From assembly GCF_016612535.1 (NCBI RefSeq), contig NZ_JAENXS010000001.1:2133501-2197500 (forward strand): a DNA stretch of 64,000 bases, given 5' to 3'. Source of the DNA: Bradyrhizobium diazoefficiens. GTDB taxonomy: Bacteria; Pseudomonadota; Alphaproteobacteria; Rhizobiales; Xanthobacteraceae. Shown here piece by piece: positions 47,706 through 56,253 of the stretch; position 1 is the first letter of the stretch, and each line of letters starts with the position of its first letter. Under the pieces are notes generated by a model. The model saw only the letters and a list, made by a program, of their open reading frames with translations, was not told where the DNA came from and made no database searches. The position numbers were made by a program, and so were the translations under genes.

Positions 47706-49349
47706 TCACGCGGCCAGCAGGTTCTGCAACGCGGCGCCGTTGGGGACGCCAAGGCCGGAACACGCGTCCCAGCCGGGGCCGGCCTTGTACATGCCGTGCA
47801 GGGAGCCGGTGATGTCGTTGTTGCCGATCGTGATGTCGCGGAACACGCCTTGCGCGTGCGAGGCGTAGATCAGCGGGTTGATGAAGCCGACCGTCTTGCC
47901 GAATTTCTTGGTCGTGGCCTCGTTGATGCGGGCGATCAGTCCGGCCATCAGCGGCGCCACCGCGCTGGTGCCGCCGATCGTGGTCATGACGCCGTTGAGG
48001 AAGATCTGGTAGCCGGTCGCGGGATCGGCATCGCCGGAAACGTCGGGCACGCCGCGCCCGACCGAGTGCGATGGTGATTTCGGCACATGGGCGTTGGCCT
48101 GGTATTGCGGCCTGGGGAATACAATGCTGACGCCGCCGCCACCCGCGCCATCCTGCGGGCCACCGTTCCAGACCGTTTCGGTGATCGTGCCGTTCGACGC
48201 CCTCAGATTGGTGCCGCCACAGGCCAGTGCAAATGGGCTGGAAGCCGGGAAGTCTGCGTGCGGCTTGCCGTCCCAGCCCTGCGCCATGTCCGCCGAGCCT
48301 TTGTCGCCGGCGGCGACGCAAACGGTGACGCCCATCGCGGCGGCATCACGGATCGCCTCGTTGAGGCCATCGACGAACTGCTGCGAGCCCGCCGGATCTT
48401 CCGGTCCGCCCCAGCTTATCGAGATCACCGAGGGTTTTCGCGCGGTGTCGTGGACCGCGGCCTTCACCGCATCGATGAAGCCGTTGGTGGTGTTGGGCGC
48501 GAAATAGACCACGATCCTGGCACCGGGCGCGATCGCGCCGGCGACCTCGATATCGAGCACGACCTCGCCGTCGGCATCGGAATGGCCGGGCTTGTTGGCG
48601 CCGCCGTCGACGCTCGCGGGCGCGATCTGCGGCATCGGAATGCCGGCCTTCTTGAAGAAGCTCTTCAGGTCCGAGGTCTTGTAGCCGGCACCGGTGGGAT
48701 GGCCCTTCTGGTCGATGTCGTTGAGTTCGATGATGGCGATGCACTGGCCTGCGCCGGTCTCGTCACCCGGGAAGTTGTAAAGCTGGGCAATCTGTTCGAC
48801 CGAGAAGCTGCCGCCCTGCCCCGCGCGCGCCGTCGCGTTTTTTTTCGCCATCGTGCGCCGGAAGTGCGGCTGCGCCACCGGCCGATTGTCCAGGCCGTGC
48901 ACGCCGACCACGATGCCTTCGAGCTCGGCCGGGATCTGCACATTGCCCTTGCGCATCCGGTACATCGCGCCGTCATGCCGGACCTTGTTGAGCTTGACGC
49001 CGAAGGCCGCGCTCATCGCCTTCACAGTCCCGGTGAGCTTCACCGTGCGGGAGGCCAGGTGCACGCTCTTGACGTTGAGCTCGTGGTGATGGGCAAATTC
49101 GTCGATCTTGGCGACGTCGGCCGTATCGGCGCCCATCTGCTGGGCGAACTCGGTGCGGGAAAGATAGTCCCGCTCGCGCGGCGGTTGCGCGCCGAGCGCC
49201 ATCACCTGCGCGTCGTCGGCGCGCTTGGCACGCAGGCGGACGCTGATCTCGATTTCCTGTTTGGGATCGGCCGCGCCGACGAGCTTGGCCCCCTTCGGCA
49301 ATTTCCGGGCGCTGTTCACCAACGCGACTTTCCTGGTCGAGCTTGCCAT
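47706..49349 (-). CDS. S53 family peptidase (sedolisin/kumamolisin)
   Basis: Serine-carboxyl peptidase of 547 residues, a family active at acidic pH. An N-terminal pro-domain (about 20-170: RDYLSRTEFAQQMGADTAD, SRTVKLTGTVKAMSAAFGV) precedes the catalytic domain. GEVVLDIEVAGAIAPGA holds the Glu/Asp pair, and GGTSAVAPLMAGLIARINE the active Ser in G-T-S. FVDGLNEAIRDAAAMGVTVC and GSADMAQGWDGK also match subtilisin-like S53 enzymes. No signal peptide is visible, so export route is unknown. It is divergent from a nucleoside-phosphorylase-like gene with 270 bases between the starts. Confidence 0.92.
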   Translation of the reverse strand: MASSTRKVALVNSARKLPKGAKLVGAADPKQEIEISVRLRAKRADDAQVMALGAQPPRERDYLSRTEFAQQMGADTADVAKIDEFAHHHELNVKSVHLASRTVKLTGTVKAMSAAFGVKLNKVRHDGAMYRMRKGNVQIPAELEGIVVGVHGLDNRPVAQPHFRRTMAKKNATARAGQGGSFSVEQIAQLYNFPGDETGAGQCIAIIELNDIDQKGHPTGAGYKTSDLKSFFKKAGIPMPQIAPASVDGGANKPGHSDADGEVVLDIEVAGAIAPGARIVVYFAPNTTNGFIDAVKAAVHDTARKPSVISISWGGPEDPAGSQQFVDGLNEAIRDAAAMGVTVCVAAGDKGSADMAQGWDGKPHADFPASSPFALACGGTNLRASNGTITETVWNGGPQDGAGGGGVSIVFPRPQYQANAHVPKSPSHSVGRGVPDVSGDADPATGYQIFLNGVMTTIGGTSAVAPLMAGLIARINEATTKKFGKTVGFINPLIYASHAQGVFRDITIGNNDITGSLHGMYKAGPGWDACSGLGVPNGAALQNLLAA

Positions 49350-49619
49350 GACTTCCTCCGTTTGTGATTGGAAGGCGAATTGTCACATCTCAACTATAGG
49401 TGTAATCTCAGCGACGAATTGGTTCAGACGATTGATCGATTTTTTTCAGAAGTACTCTAGTTTGGCAGAGCCAAACCTCCCTCGCCTCATATCGGCACGA
49501 AATCGGTCAATAGCCCGGACCATTCGGTGCCTACGATTTCGATCTAAGATTGCAACCGTTGGCCTGCTTGGCCGACCAATGAAAGACGCTTGTCCGAAAT
49601 AATTGGCGGAGACCGCGCG

Positions 49620-50792
49620 ATGCCTGCTGACCGCAAATGGGTTGAGAGAAATCTCGGGTTCGATCCGATCACCACACCGCCGCCACGCGAGACCTTCGTG
49701 GTCAAGCGCATCGCGGATGCCGCCGTGAAGAAGACCGCGAAGGTCACGCCGGAAGACTTTCAGCGCGAGATCATCGATTTCGATTCCGAATCGACCGAAG
49801 GCCGCGAATTCCTGGCCTTCTCGACCGCGACCGGGCTGTCGCGCTTCACCGACATTCCGTGGCCCAAGGGCCTTGCGCCGCAGACCGGGCCGAAGCCCGC
49901 AGGTGACGGCAATGGCCCGCTGCCGCGCGCCGACGTGCTGGTCGTGACCTGGACCGTCGACGAGGGCCACGCGCTCAGCCGGGTGCTGACGCCGGGCAAG
50001 GATTCGCGCAACGACTATTTGCCCTACACGCACAATTACGCAACGATCTCCATGAAGATGCGCAACGGCTGCCCGGCCAAGGAGCTGAAACGGCTCGGCG
50101 CCTTCTGGACCACGACGATCGGCAAGAAGACGGTCGTGGTCTTCAAGTCCGATTCGCACATGTCGCAGGATGGCCCGCAGCTGCCGAACATCGACGTCTG
50201 GCGCCAGATCCTCACCGAGGTGCAGCCCACGCTCGTCATCACCACGGGCACGGCCGGCGGCATCGGCAAGGCGGTCGAGGTCGGCGACGTCATCGTCAGC
50301 CCGATCGTGCGCTTCGACTGCCTGTCGAAGTTCAAGAAGCAGCCCTTTGCGCAGGGGCATTTTTCCAGCGAGCCGGCCAAGACGGCGAAATTCGCGCAGG
50401 CCAAGACCCTGTTCAAGGCCAATGCCGGGCAATTGCCGAAGACCAACACCCGCGCGCCGAAGATCTTCATCACCAAGCCGAGCGAGCTGTCGTCGTCCGT
50501 CGTGACCACCGATTTCTTCGGCTTCGACACCTCGGATAATCATTTTAAGCTGCAGGGGCTCGGAGACGTCTCCGAGATGGGCGACGCCATCCTCGGCCTC
50601 GTGGCGCAGGAGATGGGCGCCAAGGCGCCGCGCTGGCTTGCGATCCGCAACGTCTCGGATCCGCAGATCAAGGCCGAAGGCACGCTGAAGCAGCAGGAGC
50701 AGGTCGCCGCCCAGATCTACAAGGGGTTCGGCCGCTGGAGCACGGTCTGTAGCGCCATCACTTGCTGGGCCAGCATCGTCGCGGAGCCTTAG
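49620..50792 (+). CDS. Nucleoside phosphorylase-fold protein, unknown substrate
   Basis: A 390-residue protein whose second half (about 100-380) looks like the PNP/MTA-SAH nucleosidase fold: TLVITTGTAGGIGKAVEVGD is the phosphorylase glycine motif, VIVSPIVRF follows, and SEMGDAILGLVAQEMGAK with WLAIRNVSDPQI stand where MTAN has its Met-Glu and Ser-Asp. The ribose-contacting Glu after Met is replaced by Gly-Asp, so activity may differ or be lost. An N-terminal ~95 residue region is unfamiliar. Start ATG 49620 (MPADRKWVERNLGF) follows GGCGGAG; TTG 49590 is in frame. It is divergent from an S53 peptidase gene. Function is not known. Confidence 0.75.
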   Translation: MPADRKWVERNLGFDPITTPPPRETFVVKRIADAAVKKTAKVTPEDFQREIIDFDSESTEGREFLAFSTATGLSRFTDIPWPKGLAPQTGPKPAGDGNGPLPRADVLVVTWTVDEGHALSRVLTPGKDSRNDYLPYTHNYATISMKMRNGCPAKELKRLGAFWTTTIGKKTVVVFKSDSHMSQDGPQLPNIDVWRQILTEVQPTLVITTGTAGGIGKAVEVGDVIVSPIVRFDCLSKFKKQPFAQGHFSSEPAKTAKFAQAKTLFKANAGQLPKTNTRAPKIFITKPSELSSSVVTTDFFGFDTSDNHFKLQGLGDVSEMGDAILGLVAQEMGAKAPRWLAIRNVSDPQIKAEGTLKQQEQVAAQIYKGFGRWSTVCSAITCWASIVAEP

Positions 50793-50878
50793 GCCGGAGG
50801 CGAGACAAGGTCAGCGTCCCTTGCCGAAGCGGTCTGGGGTGTCTACCTCTCGCGGGTGGTTTCGTGAGGGGTAGTTCC

Positions 50879-51619
50879 ATGCTGGATGCCGCCATCAAGG
50901 CGCTGTCGCAAATGTTGTCGCCGCCGATGCGCTCGATCCTGTGGCGATCGATCGGGCTCGCCTTGGTGCTGATCGTCGTGCTGGCGATCGGGTTGCAGCG
51001 GCTGTTGAGCTGGTTCGCGACCTATGGCGAGGTTTGGCTGGAAGGCCTGCTCGGACCGAGCTGGCACACGTCGCTCGACGTGCTGGCCTGGATCATCTCG
51101 ATCGCGGCGGGTCTCGGCGTCGTGTTCGGCAGCGTGTTCCTGATGCCCGCCATCACCTCGCTGGTGGCGAGCTTCTTCGTCGACGACGTCGCCGACATCG
51201 TCGAACGCGAATATTATCCCGCCGAGCGGCCGGGCACAGCGTTGCCGTTCAACCAGGCGATCGCCGAGGGCATCAAGACCGCGCTGCTGACGATTCTGGT
51301 CTATCTCATCGCGCTCCCGCTGGTGTTCCTGGCCGGCGCCGGTTTCCTGGTCTTCTTCCTCGCCGCGGCCTGGCTGTTGGGACGCGAATATTTCGAGCTT
51401 GCCGCAATGCGCTTCCGCTCACCGGAGGACGCCAAGGCAATGCGGCGCGACAATGCCGCGACGATTTTCACCGCGGGTCTCTTCATCGCGGCCTTCGTCT
51501 CGATCCCGGTTGTGAACTTGGCGACGCCGATCTTCGCAATGGCCTTCATGGTCCACATGCACAAGCGCCTGTCGGGCTCGCGGCCGGAGCTGATCGAGCC
51601 GGCGCGCTCGATGCGGTGA
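50879..51619 (+). CDS. EI24/CysZ-like integral membrane protein
   Basis: A 246-residue membrane protein with about four to five hydrophobic segments: SIGLALVLIVVLAIGLQ, VLAWIISIAAGLGVVFGSVF, TALLTILVYLIALPLVFLAG and FTAGLFIAAFVSIPVVNLAT. The pattern and motifs such as LGREYFELAAMRF resemble the EI24 domain proteins, which include the sulfate permease CysZ. No sulfur gene is nearby, so sulfate transport is not supported by context. ATG 50879 (MLDAAIKALSQ) lies after GAGGGG. It may be co-transcribed with the gene upstream, 86 bases away. Confidence 0.82.
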   Translation: MLDAAIKALSQMLSPPMRSILWRSIGLALVLIVVLAIGLQRLLSWFATYGEVWLEGLLGPSWHTSLDVLAWIISIAAGLGVVFGSVFLMPAITSLVASFFVDDVADIVEREYYPAERPGTALPFNQAIAEGIKTALLTILVYLIALPLVFLAGAGFLVFFLAAAWLLGREYFELAAMRFRSPEDAKAMRRDNAATIFTAGLFIAAFVSIPVVNLATPIFAMAFMVHMHKRLSGSRPELIEPARSMR

Positions 51620-51625
51620 GACTTA

Positions 51626-51810
51626 TCAGGCCACCTTTACCCCGCACTTTCGCAGCAGCATCTTGGCGAAACCAAACGGCGCCGGCGTGAACGGGCCCGG
51701 CGGCGCGCGGGTGATCAGCGCGATGAAGCCGAGCGCGGCCATCGCGCGATGATGATCAGCGGCGTCGTCGACTGCCCAACCACTTGCAGCAGGACGATGC
51801 CGGCGAAATC
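51626..51810 (-). pseudogene. C-terminal remnant of a membrane transporter
   Basis: On the minus strand, about 20 residues GIVLLQVVGQSTTPLIII in one frame continue, after a frame change, as MAALGFIALITRAPPGPFTPA in another, ending at a stop at 51626. Together they read like a last transmembrane segment and tail of an MFS-type transporter. No body of such a gene is present. It may be a relic; the match is weak. No other feature is seen in the 274 bases between the EI24-like gene and nth. Confidence 0.35.
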
Positions 51811-51893
51811 TTCCCGCGCTCAATCATGCGTGAGCTGCGTGCCCCAAAACTGACTTGCTTCACATCGTTCCGGAAAGACGGGCGAATACTGCC

Positions 51894-52688
51894 TCAGACC
51901 GTCTTCTCCGGCCATCGGCAAAGATCGTTGATCAGGCATACCTCGCAGCGCGGCTTGCGCGCGAGGCAGGTGTAGCGGCCATGCAGGATCAGCCAATGAT
52001 GGGCATGCAGCATGAATTCGGACGGGATCACTTTTTCCAACCCGAGCTCGACTTCGAGCGGCGTCTTGCCGGGCGCGATCCCGGTGCGATTGCCGACACG
52101 GAAGACATGCGTGTCGACCGCCATGGTGTGCTCGCCAAAGGCCATGTTGAGCACGACATTGGCTGTCTTGCGGCCGGCGCCCGGTAACGACTCGATCTCC
52201 GCGCGTGTCCGCGGCACCACGCCGCCGAACTCGGCGAGCAGCTTGGCCGACAGTGCGATCACGTTCTTCGCCTTGGTGCGGTAGAGGCCGATGGTCTTGA
52301 TGTAGTCGCGCAAACGCTCTTCGCCGAGATCGAGCATCTTCTGCGGGGTGTCGGCGACCTCGAACAATGTGCGTGTCGCCTTATTGACCCCGGCGTCGGT
52401 CGCCTGCGCCGAGAGCACCACGGCGACCAACAGTGTGAAAGGATTGACGTGCTCGAGCTCGCCTTTCGGCTCCGGATTGGCTTTGCGGAAACGGCTGAAG
52501 ACCTCGTGGATCTCCGCCGGCGTCCAAGGTCTTGTGGACTTCGATTTTGTAGGTTTGGGTTTTGCGGCCTTGGTCTTCACCGGCGCCGATTTCTTAGCGG
52601 AAGACTCGGGCTTTGCCGCGGCCATTTTTGCCGTCTTCTTCGTCGCGGCCGCCTTGCGCGGGACCGGCTTGCGGATGATTTTCGCCAT
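51894..52688 (-). CDS. nth: Endonuclease III (DNA glycosylase/AP lyase)
   Basis: Base-excision repair enzyme removing oxidised pyrimidines. The 264-residue product starts at ATG 52688 (MAKIIRKPVPRKAA) with a ~50-residue Lys/Ala/Pro-rich leader, then the helix-hairpin-helix glycosylase domain. LPGAGRKTANVVLNMAFG has the catalytic Lys, AVDTHVFRVGNRTG the catalytic Asp, and CLARKPRCEVCLINDLC the C-x6-C-x2-C-x5-C 4Fe-4S motif. The basic leader is longer than in E. coli Nth but common in alphaproteobacteria. It is divergent from the DUF2244 gene, with only 19 bases between starts. Confidence 0.96.
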   Translation of the reverse strand: MAKIIRKPVPRKAAATKKTAKMAAAKPESSAKKSAPVKTKAAKPKPTKSKSTRPWTPAEIHEVFSRFRKANPEPKGELEHVNPFTLLVAVVLSAQATDAGVNKATRTLFEVADTPQKMLDLGEERLRDYIKTIGLYRTKAKNVIALSAKLLAEFGGVVPRTRAEIESLPGAGRKTANVVLNMAFGEHTMAVDTHVFRVGNRTGIAPGKTPLEVELGLEKVIPSEFMLHAHHWLILHGRYTCLARKPRCEVCLINDLCRWPEKTV

Positions 52689-52707
52689 GATCGGGATATA
52701 CTGAGGG

Positions 52708-53229
52708 ATGATGAGCACAGGCAACGAAATTGAGCGCGAGGAGGACGTGCAGATCCTGTCCGCGCGGCTGACGCCACATCGCTCGCTGAACCGCACCGGC
52801 TTTCTCGCCGTAATGCTGTTTTTGAGCGTGGTCAGCTTCGTCACCGGCATCGCGTTCCTGATGATGGGGGCTTGGCCGGTGTTCGGCTTCTTCGGCCTCG
52901 ACGTGCTGGTGATCTGGTGGGCTTTCAAGGTCAATTTCCGCGCCGCGCGTGCGAGCGAAGAGATCGTGGTCACTCCGACCGAGTTGCGCGTGCGACGTGT
53001 CAGCTACCGCGGCCAGGTCGCCGAATGGACCTTCAATCCGCTCTGGGTCCGGCTCGACCAGGAGGTCGACGAGGACTTTGGCCTCGAACACCTCTATCTG
53101 ATTTCGCGCGGCCGCCGGATCCAGATCGCCGGTTTTTTGGGACCGGAAGAAAAGGCTAGTTTTTACAAAGCCTTGGTCGAAGCGCTGAACGCCGCCAGGC
53201 GCGGGCCGACCTATAATCCGGTCAACTGA
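52708..53229 (+). CDS. DUF2244 integral membrane protein
   Basis: A 173-residue protein of DUF2244, unknown function, found in alphaproteobacteria. Two hydrophobic segments (FLAVMLFLSVVSFVTGIAFL and VFGFFGLDVLVIWWAFKV) form a helical hairpin at about residues 31-75, followed by a cytosolic domain with EEIVVTPTELRVRRVSYRG, FNPLWVRLDQEVDEDFG and RRIQIAGFLGPEEKASFYKA. ATGATG allows two starts. It is divergent from nth across a very short promoter region, so regulation may be shared. Confidence 0.87.
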   Translation: MMSTGNEIEREEDVQILSARLTPHRSLNRTGFLAVMLFLSVVSFVTGIAFLMMGAWPVFGFFGLDVLVIWWAFKVNFRAARASEEIVVTPTELRVRRVSYRGQVAEWTFNPLWVRLDQEVDEDFGLEHLYLISRGRRIQIAGFLGPEEKASFYKALVEALNAARRGPTYNPVN

Positions 53230-53283
53230 GCGCAGTCGGAAATCGGGTGGTTTCGAAGCCTCCCCTCTCCTACATTTCCGGTC

Positions 53284-54180
53284 ATGATGACACTCGCCAT
53301 ACATGACCAGCGCCTGGCCAAGCCGGGCCCCCAGAACGCCGCGCTACGCGACTATGATTCCGTGCGCCGGGCCATCGCCTTCATCTCGGAGAAGTGGCGC
53401 GCGCAGCCGACCATCGAGGCGATGGCGGATGCGGCCGGCGTGACGCCGGACGAGCTGCACCATCTGTTCCGTCGCTGGGCGTCGATCACACCGAAGGCCT
53501 TCATGCAGGCGCTCACCCTGGACCACGCGAAGGGCCTGCTGCGGGACTCCGCGAGCATTCTCGACGCGGCACTCGATTCTGGGCTCTCCGGCCCGGGCCG
53601 GCTGCACGATCTCTTCGTCACCCATGAGGCGATGTCGCCGGGCGAATGGAAGAACGGCGGCGCCGGATTGACCTTGCGCTACGGCTTTCATCCGTGTCCG
53701 TTCGGCACCGCGATCGTGATCGCGACCGATCGCGGCCTGTCGGGCCTTGCCTTTGCCGATCCCGGCGAGGAGAAGGCTGCGCTTGCCGACATGACGCGGC
53801 GCTGGCCGAACGCCACTTACGTCGAGGACCATGAAGGCACCGCGCCGCTGGCGCAGCGCATCTTCGACACCAAACTGTGGCGGCCGGACCAGCCGCTGCG
53901 CGTGGTGCTGATCGGCACCGATTTCGAGGTGCGGGTGTGGGAGACGCTGCTCCGGATTCCGATGGGACGCGCCGTGTCCTATTCCGATATCGCCTGCAAC
54001 ATCAAAAACCCGAAGGCGTCGCGCGCCGTCGGTGCTGCCGTCGGCAAGAACCCGGTCTCCTTCGTCGTGCCCTGCCACCGCGCACTCGGCAAGAGCGGCA
54101 CGCTCACCGGCTACCATTGGGGCATCACCCGCAAACAGGCGATGCTGGGCTGGGAGGCCGGGCAGCTGGGGATGCAGTGA
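53284..54180 (+). CDS. AraC-HTH/methylated-DNA-cysteine methyltransferase (Ada-like, lacks the phosphotriester domain)
   Basis: A 298-residue fusion. Residues 25-110 form an AraC-type double HTH (YDSVRRAIAFISEKWRAQ, PDELHHLFRRWASITPKAFM). Residues 125-298 form O6-alkylguanine-DNA alkyltransferase: the active-site VPCHRALGKSG (Cys about residue 264), preceded by GRAVSYSDIACNIKNPKASR and followed by GYHWGITRKQ. The Ada N-terminal zinc domain that repairs phosphotriesters is absent, so activation by methyl-phosphotriester cannot occur as in E. coli Ada. Its role combines repair with possible regulation. Confidence 0.9.
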   Translation: MMTLAIHDQRLAKPGPQNAALRDYDSVRRAIAFISEKWRAQPTIEAMADAAGVTPDELHHLFRRWASITPKAFMQALTLDHAKGLLRDSASILDAALDSGLSGPGRLHDLFVTHEAMSPGEWKNGGAGLTLRYGFHPCPFGTAIVIATDRGLSGLAFADPGEEKAALADMTRRWPNATYVEDHEGTAPLAQRIFDTKLWRPDQPLRVVLIGTDFEVRVWETLLRIPMGRAVSYSDIACNIKNPKASRAVGAAVGKNPVSFVVPCHRALGKSGTLTGYHWGITRKQAMLGWEAGQLGMQ

Positions 54181-54181
54181 C

Positions 54182-54333
54182 CCTTCTCCCTCGCTCCGCC
54201 TGCGGGGAGAGGGGTGGGGTGAGGGGGAGTCTCCGCAGCGACGGTGACAGTCGGACTCGCGGAGAGTCCCCCTCACCCGGATTGCATCTTCGATGCAATC
54301 CGGCCTCTCCCCGCAAGCGGGGAGAGGCGAAGA
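54182..54333. repeat. Mosaic palindromic intergenic element (about 150 bp)
   Basis: Outer arms CCTTCTCCCTCGCTCCGCC and GGGGAGAGGCGAAG, intermediate arms GGGTGAGGGGGAGTCTCCGC with GCGGAGAGTCCCCCTCACCC, and an inner hairpin CCGGATTGCATC-TTC-GATGCAATCCGG. It fills the space between two convergent genes and closely resembles the 47013 element, with a different central hairpin. Confidence 0.85.
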
Positions 54334-54334
54334 G

Positions 54335-54958
54335 CTACCCCGCCAGGTCCAGCTTCGAGGCCACCGTCGAATCCGCATTGAGCCGATAAATAATCGGCAC
54401 ACCGGTCGCGAGCTCGCGCTTCAAGATGCCTTCGGGCGAGAGCTTTTCCAGCACCATGATCAGCGCGCGCAGCGAGTTGCCGTGGGCGGCAACCAGGGTG
54501 CGCTTGCCATTGAGCACGCCGGGCAGGATCTCCTGAACGTAATACGGCAGCGCCCGCGCCAGCGTATCCTTCAGGCTTTCGCCGCCGGGCGGCGGCACAT
54601 CGTAGGAGCGGCGCCAGATCAGCACTTGGTCCTCGCCCCATTTCTTGCGCGCGTCGTCCTTGTTGAGGCCGGAGAGATCGCCATAGTCGCGCTCGTTCAG
54701 CGCGAGGTTCTTCGATGTCGGCAGGCCTTTCTGGCCGAGCTCATCGAGGATGAGGTCGAGCGTGTGCTGCGCGCGCGTCAGCACTGAGGTGTAGGCGACG
54801 TCGAACACGAGTCCCTGTGCCTTCAACTTGCGGCCGGCCTCGGAGGCTTCCTTGACGCCGAGCTCGGTGAGGTCTGGATCCTTCCAGCCGGTGAACAGGT
54901 TCTTCAGATTCCATTCGCTCTGGCCGTGCCGCACCAGCACGAGAAGACGTTCGCTCAT
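54335..54958 (-). CDS. gpmA: 2,3-bisphosphoglycerate-dependent phosphoglycerate mutase
   Basis: Glycolytic enzyme of 207 residues interconverting 3- and 2-phosphoglycerate. The phosphohistidine motif is [20 protein letters not shown] (residues 5-24); the second His is in [17 protein letters not shown]; Glu in [32 protein letters not shown] is also typical. The length is shorter than the E. coli enzyme, as usual in rhizobia. ATG 54958 begins [13 protein letters not shown]. It lies 23 bases downstream of dapB on the same strand and may be co-transcribed. Confidence 0.94.
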   Translation of the reverse strand: MSERLLVLVRHGQSEWNLKNLFTGWKDPDLTELGVKEASEAGRKLKAQGLVFDVAYTSVLTRAQHTLDLILDELGQKGLPTSKNLALNERDYGDLSGLNKDDARKKWGEDQVLIWRRSYDVPPPGGESLKDTLARALPYYVQEILPGVLNGKRTLVAAHGNSLRALIMVLEKLSPEGILKRELATGVPIIYRLNADSTVASKLDLAG

Positions 54959-54981
54959 AGACTGCTTTCCGTTGGCTGATT

Positions 54982-55797
54982 TCAGATATCTGCAAGGCCG
55001 AGCACGTCGGCCATCGAATAATGCCCCGGCTTCTTGCCATGTGCCCACAGGGCCGCCTTCAGCGCGCCGTGCGCGAACAGCATGCGGTCTTCGGCGAGAT
55101 GCGACAGCGTCAAGCGCTCGAACGGGCCGAGGAAGGTGACGCTGTGCTCGCCGGCGACGGTGCCGCCGCGCAAACTGGCAAAGCCGATCGCGCCCGGCTT
55201 GCGCGCGCCGGTGATGCCGTCGCGGCCGCGTTCCGCATTGTTCTCGAGCGAGATGCCGCGGCCGGCCGCCGCCGCCTGCCCCAGCATCAACGCGGTGCCG
55301 GAGGGCGCATCGATCTTCATGCGGTGATGGGCTTCGACGATCTCGATGTCAAAACTCTCGTCGAGCGCCTTGGCGACGCGCTTGACCACCGCGGCGAGCA
55401 GATTGACGCCCAGGCTCATATTGCCGGACTGCACCACGACCGCGCGGTTGGTGACGCTCTTGATCACGGCGTTGTCGGAGCCCGACAGCCCGGTGGTGCC
55501 GATGACATGGACGAGCCCGCGTTCGGCGGCGATCGCGACATTGGCGATGGTCGCGGCCGGCACGGTGAAATCCAGAATGCCGTCGGCGTCTTTCGACATC
55601 GCCCAGAGGTCGGCGGACACCTTGATCCCGTTGGCAGGCAGGCCTGCGAGCATGCCGGCATCCTTGCCGAGCAACTCGGAGCCCGGCGCCTCCAGGGCGC
55701 CCACCACAACCGCGCCTTTGCTGTCGGCAATCGCCCGCGTCAGCGCGCGGCCCATCCGGCCGCCGGCCCCAGCAACAATCAAGCGCATGTCTGACAT
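54982..55797 (-). CDS. dapB: 4-hydroxy-tetrahydrodipicolinate reductase
   Basis: Lysine/diaminopimelate pathway enzyme of 271 residues using NAD(P)H. The Rossmann motif is [18 protein letters not shown] (residues 6-23); [15 protein letters not shown] and [11 protein letters not shown] follow. The catalytic segment is [20 protein letters not shown] with His and Lys. The final VLGLADI and [11 protein letters not shown] are the DapB C-terminus. Full length. It lies 23 bases upstream of gpmA; a 17-bp hairpin repeat lies upstream at 55869. Confidence 0.95.
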   Translation of the reverse strand: MSDMRLIVAGAGGRMGRALTRAIADSKGAVVVGALEAPGSELLGKDAGMLAGLPANGIKVSADLWAMSKDADGILDFTVPAATIANVAIAAERGLVHVIGTTGLSGSDNAVIKSVTNRAVVVQSGNMSLGVNLLAAVVKRVAKALDESFDIEIVEAHHRMKIDAPSGTALMLGQAAAAGRGISLENNAERGRDGITGARKPGAIGFASLRGGTVAGEHSVTFLGPFERLTLSHLAEDRMLFAHGALKAALWAHGKKPGHYSMADVLGLADI

Positions 55798-55868
55798 GGT
55801 GCGATCCTCTCAGATGCGTTGTAGCGGGGGGAGGCAGTTCCGGCAACCGAGGGGGATTGGGCAGGGTC

Positions 55869-55918
55869 GCGCCTTCACCCTCCCCCTCCAGGGACCCTCC
55901 AGGGGAGGGTGAAGGCGC
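55869..55918. repeat. Palindromic element upstream of dapB
   Basis: GCGCCTTCACCCTCCCC (55869-55885) pairs perfectly with GGGGAGGGTGAAGGCGC (55902-55918). It lies two bases after the DUF1330 stop, so it can end that transcript before dapB. Confidence 0.75.
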
Positions 55919-55919
55919 C

Positions 55920-56231
55920 TCAGCCGTCCGACGGCTGCGGGCCGTCATAGCCCTCGATGATGATAAGGTCGGCGATCGCGTGCGGCTGACGCACCTTGAT
56001 GTTGGCCTGGTATTCCGGCGAATTGTAGCAGGCGATCGCGGTCTTGTAGTCCGGGAATTCGATCACGACGTTGCGGGTGCGGCTGGCGCCCTCGACGGTG
56101 GTGAACTTGCCGGCGCGGACGACGAAGCGGCCACCCCATTTCTTGAAGATCGGACCGTTGGCGACGGCGTAGGGCTTATAGCCCTCGTCATTGCTGACAT
56201 CGACGCGCCCGATCCAGTAGCCTTTTGCCAT
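55920..56231 (-). CDS. DUF1330 family protein
   Basis: A 103-residue dimeric alpha/beta barrel-type protein (ferredoxin-like fold). MAKGYWIGRVDVSNDEGYKP is its N-terminus, VRAGKFTTVEGASRTRNVVI and EFPDYKTAIACYNSPEYQ are the conserved DUF1330 core. Function is unknown; proposed relations are to EthD-like or antibiotic monooxygenase-like folds. It lies downstream of pyrF on the same strand (22-base gap) and probably shares its transcript. Confidence 0.9.
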   Translation of the reverse strand: MAKGYWIGRVDVSNDEGYKPYAVANGPIFKKWGGRFVVRAGKFTTVEGASRTRNVVIEFPDYKTAIACYNSPEYQANIKVRQPHAIADLIIIEGYDGPQPSDG

Positions 56232-56253
56232 TGTTGTTCTCCTTGGTCGTTAC

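Noticed and set aside
47013..54333. CRISPR array from repeated palindromic units
   Set aside because: The units are single, kilobases apart, and lack regular spacers; no cas gene is present.
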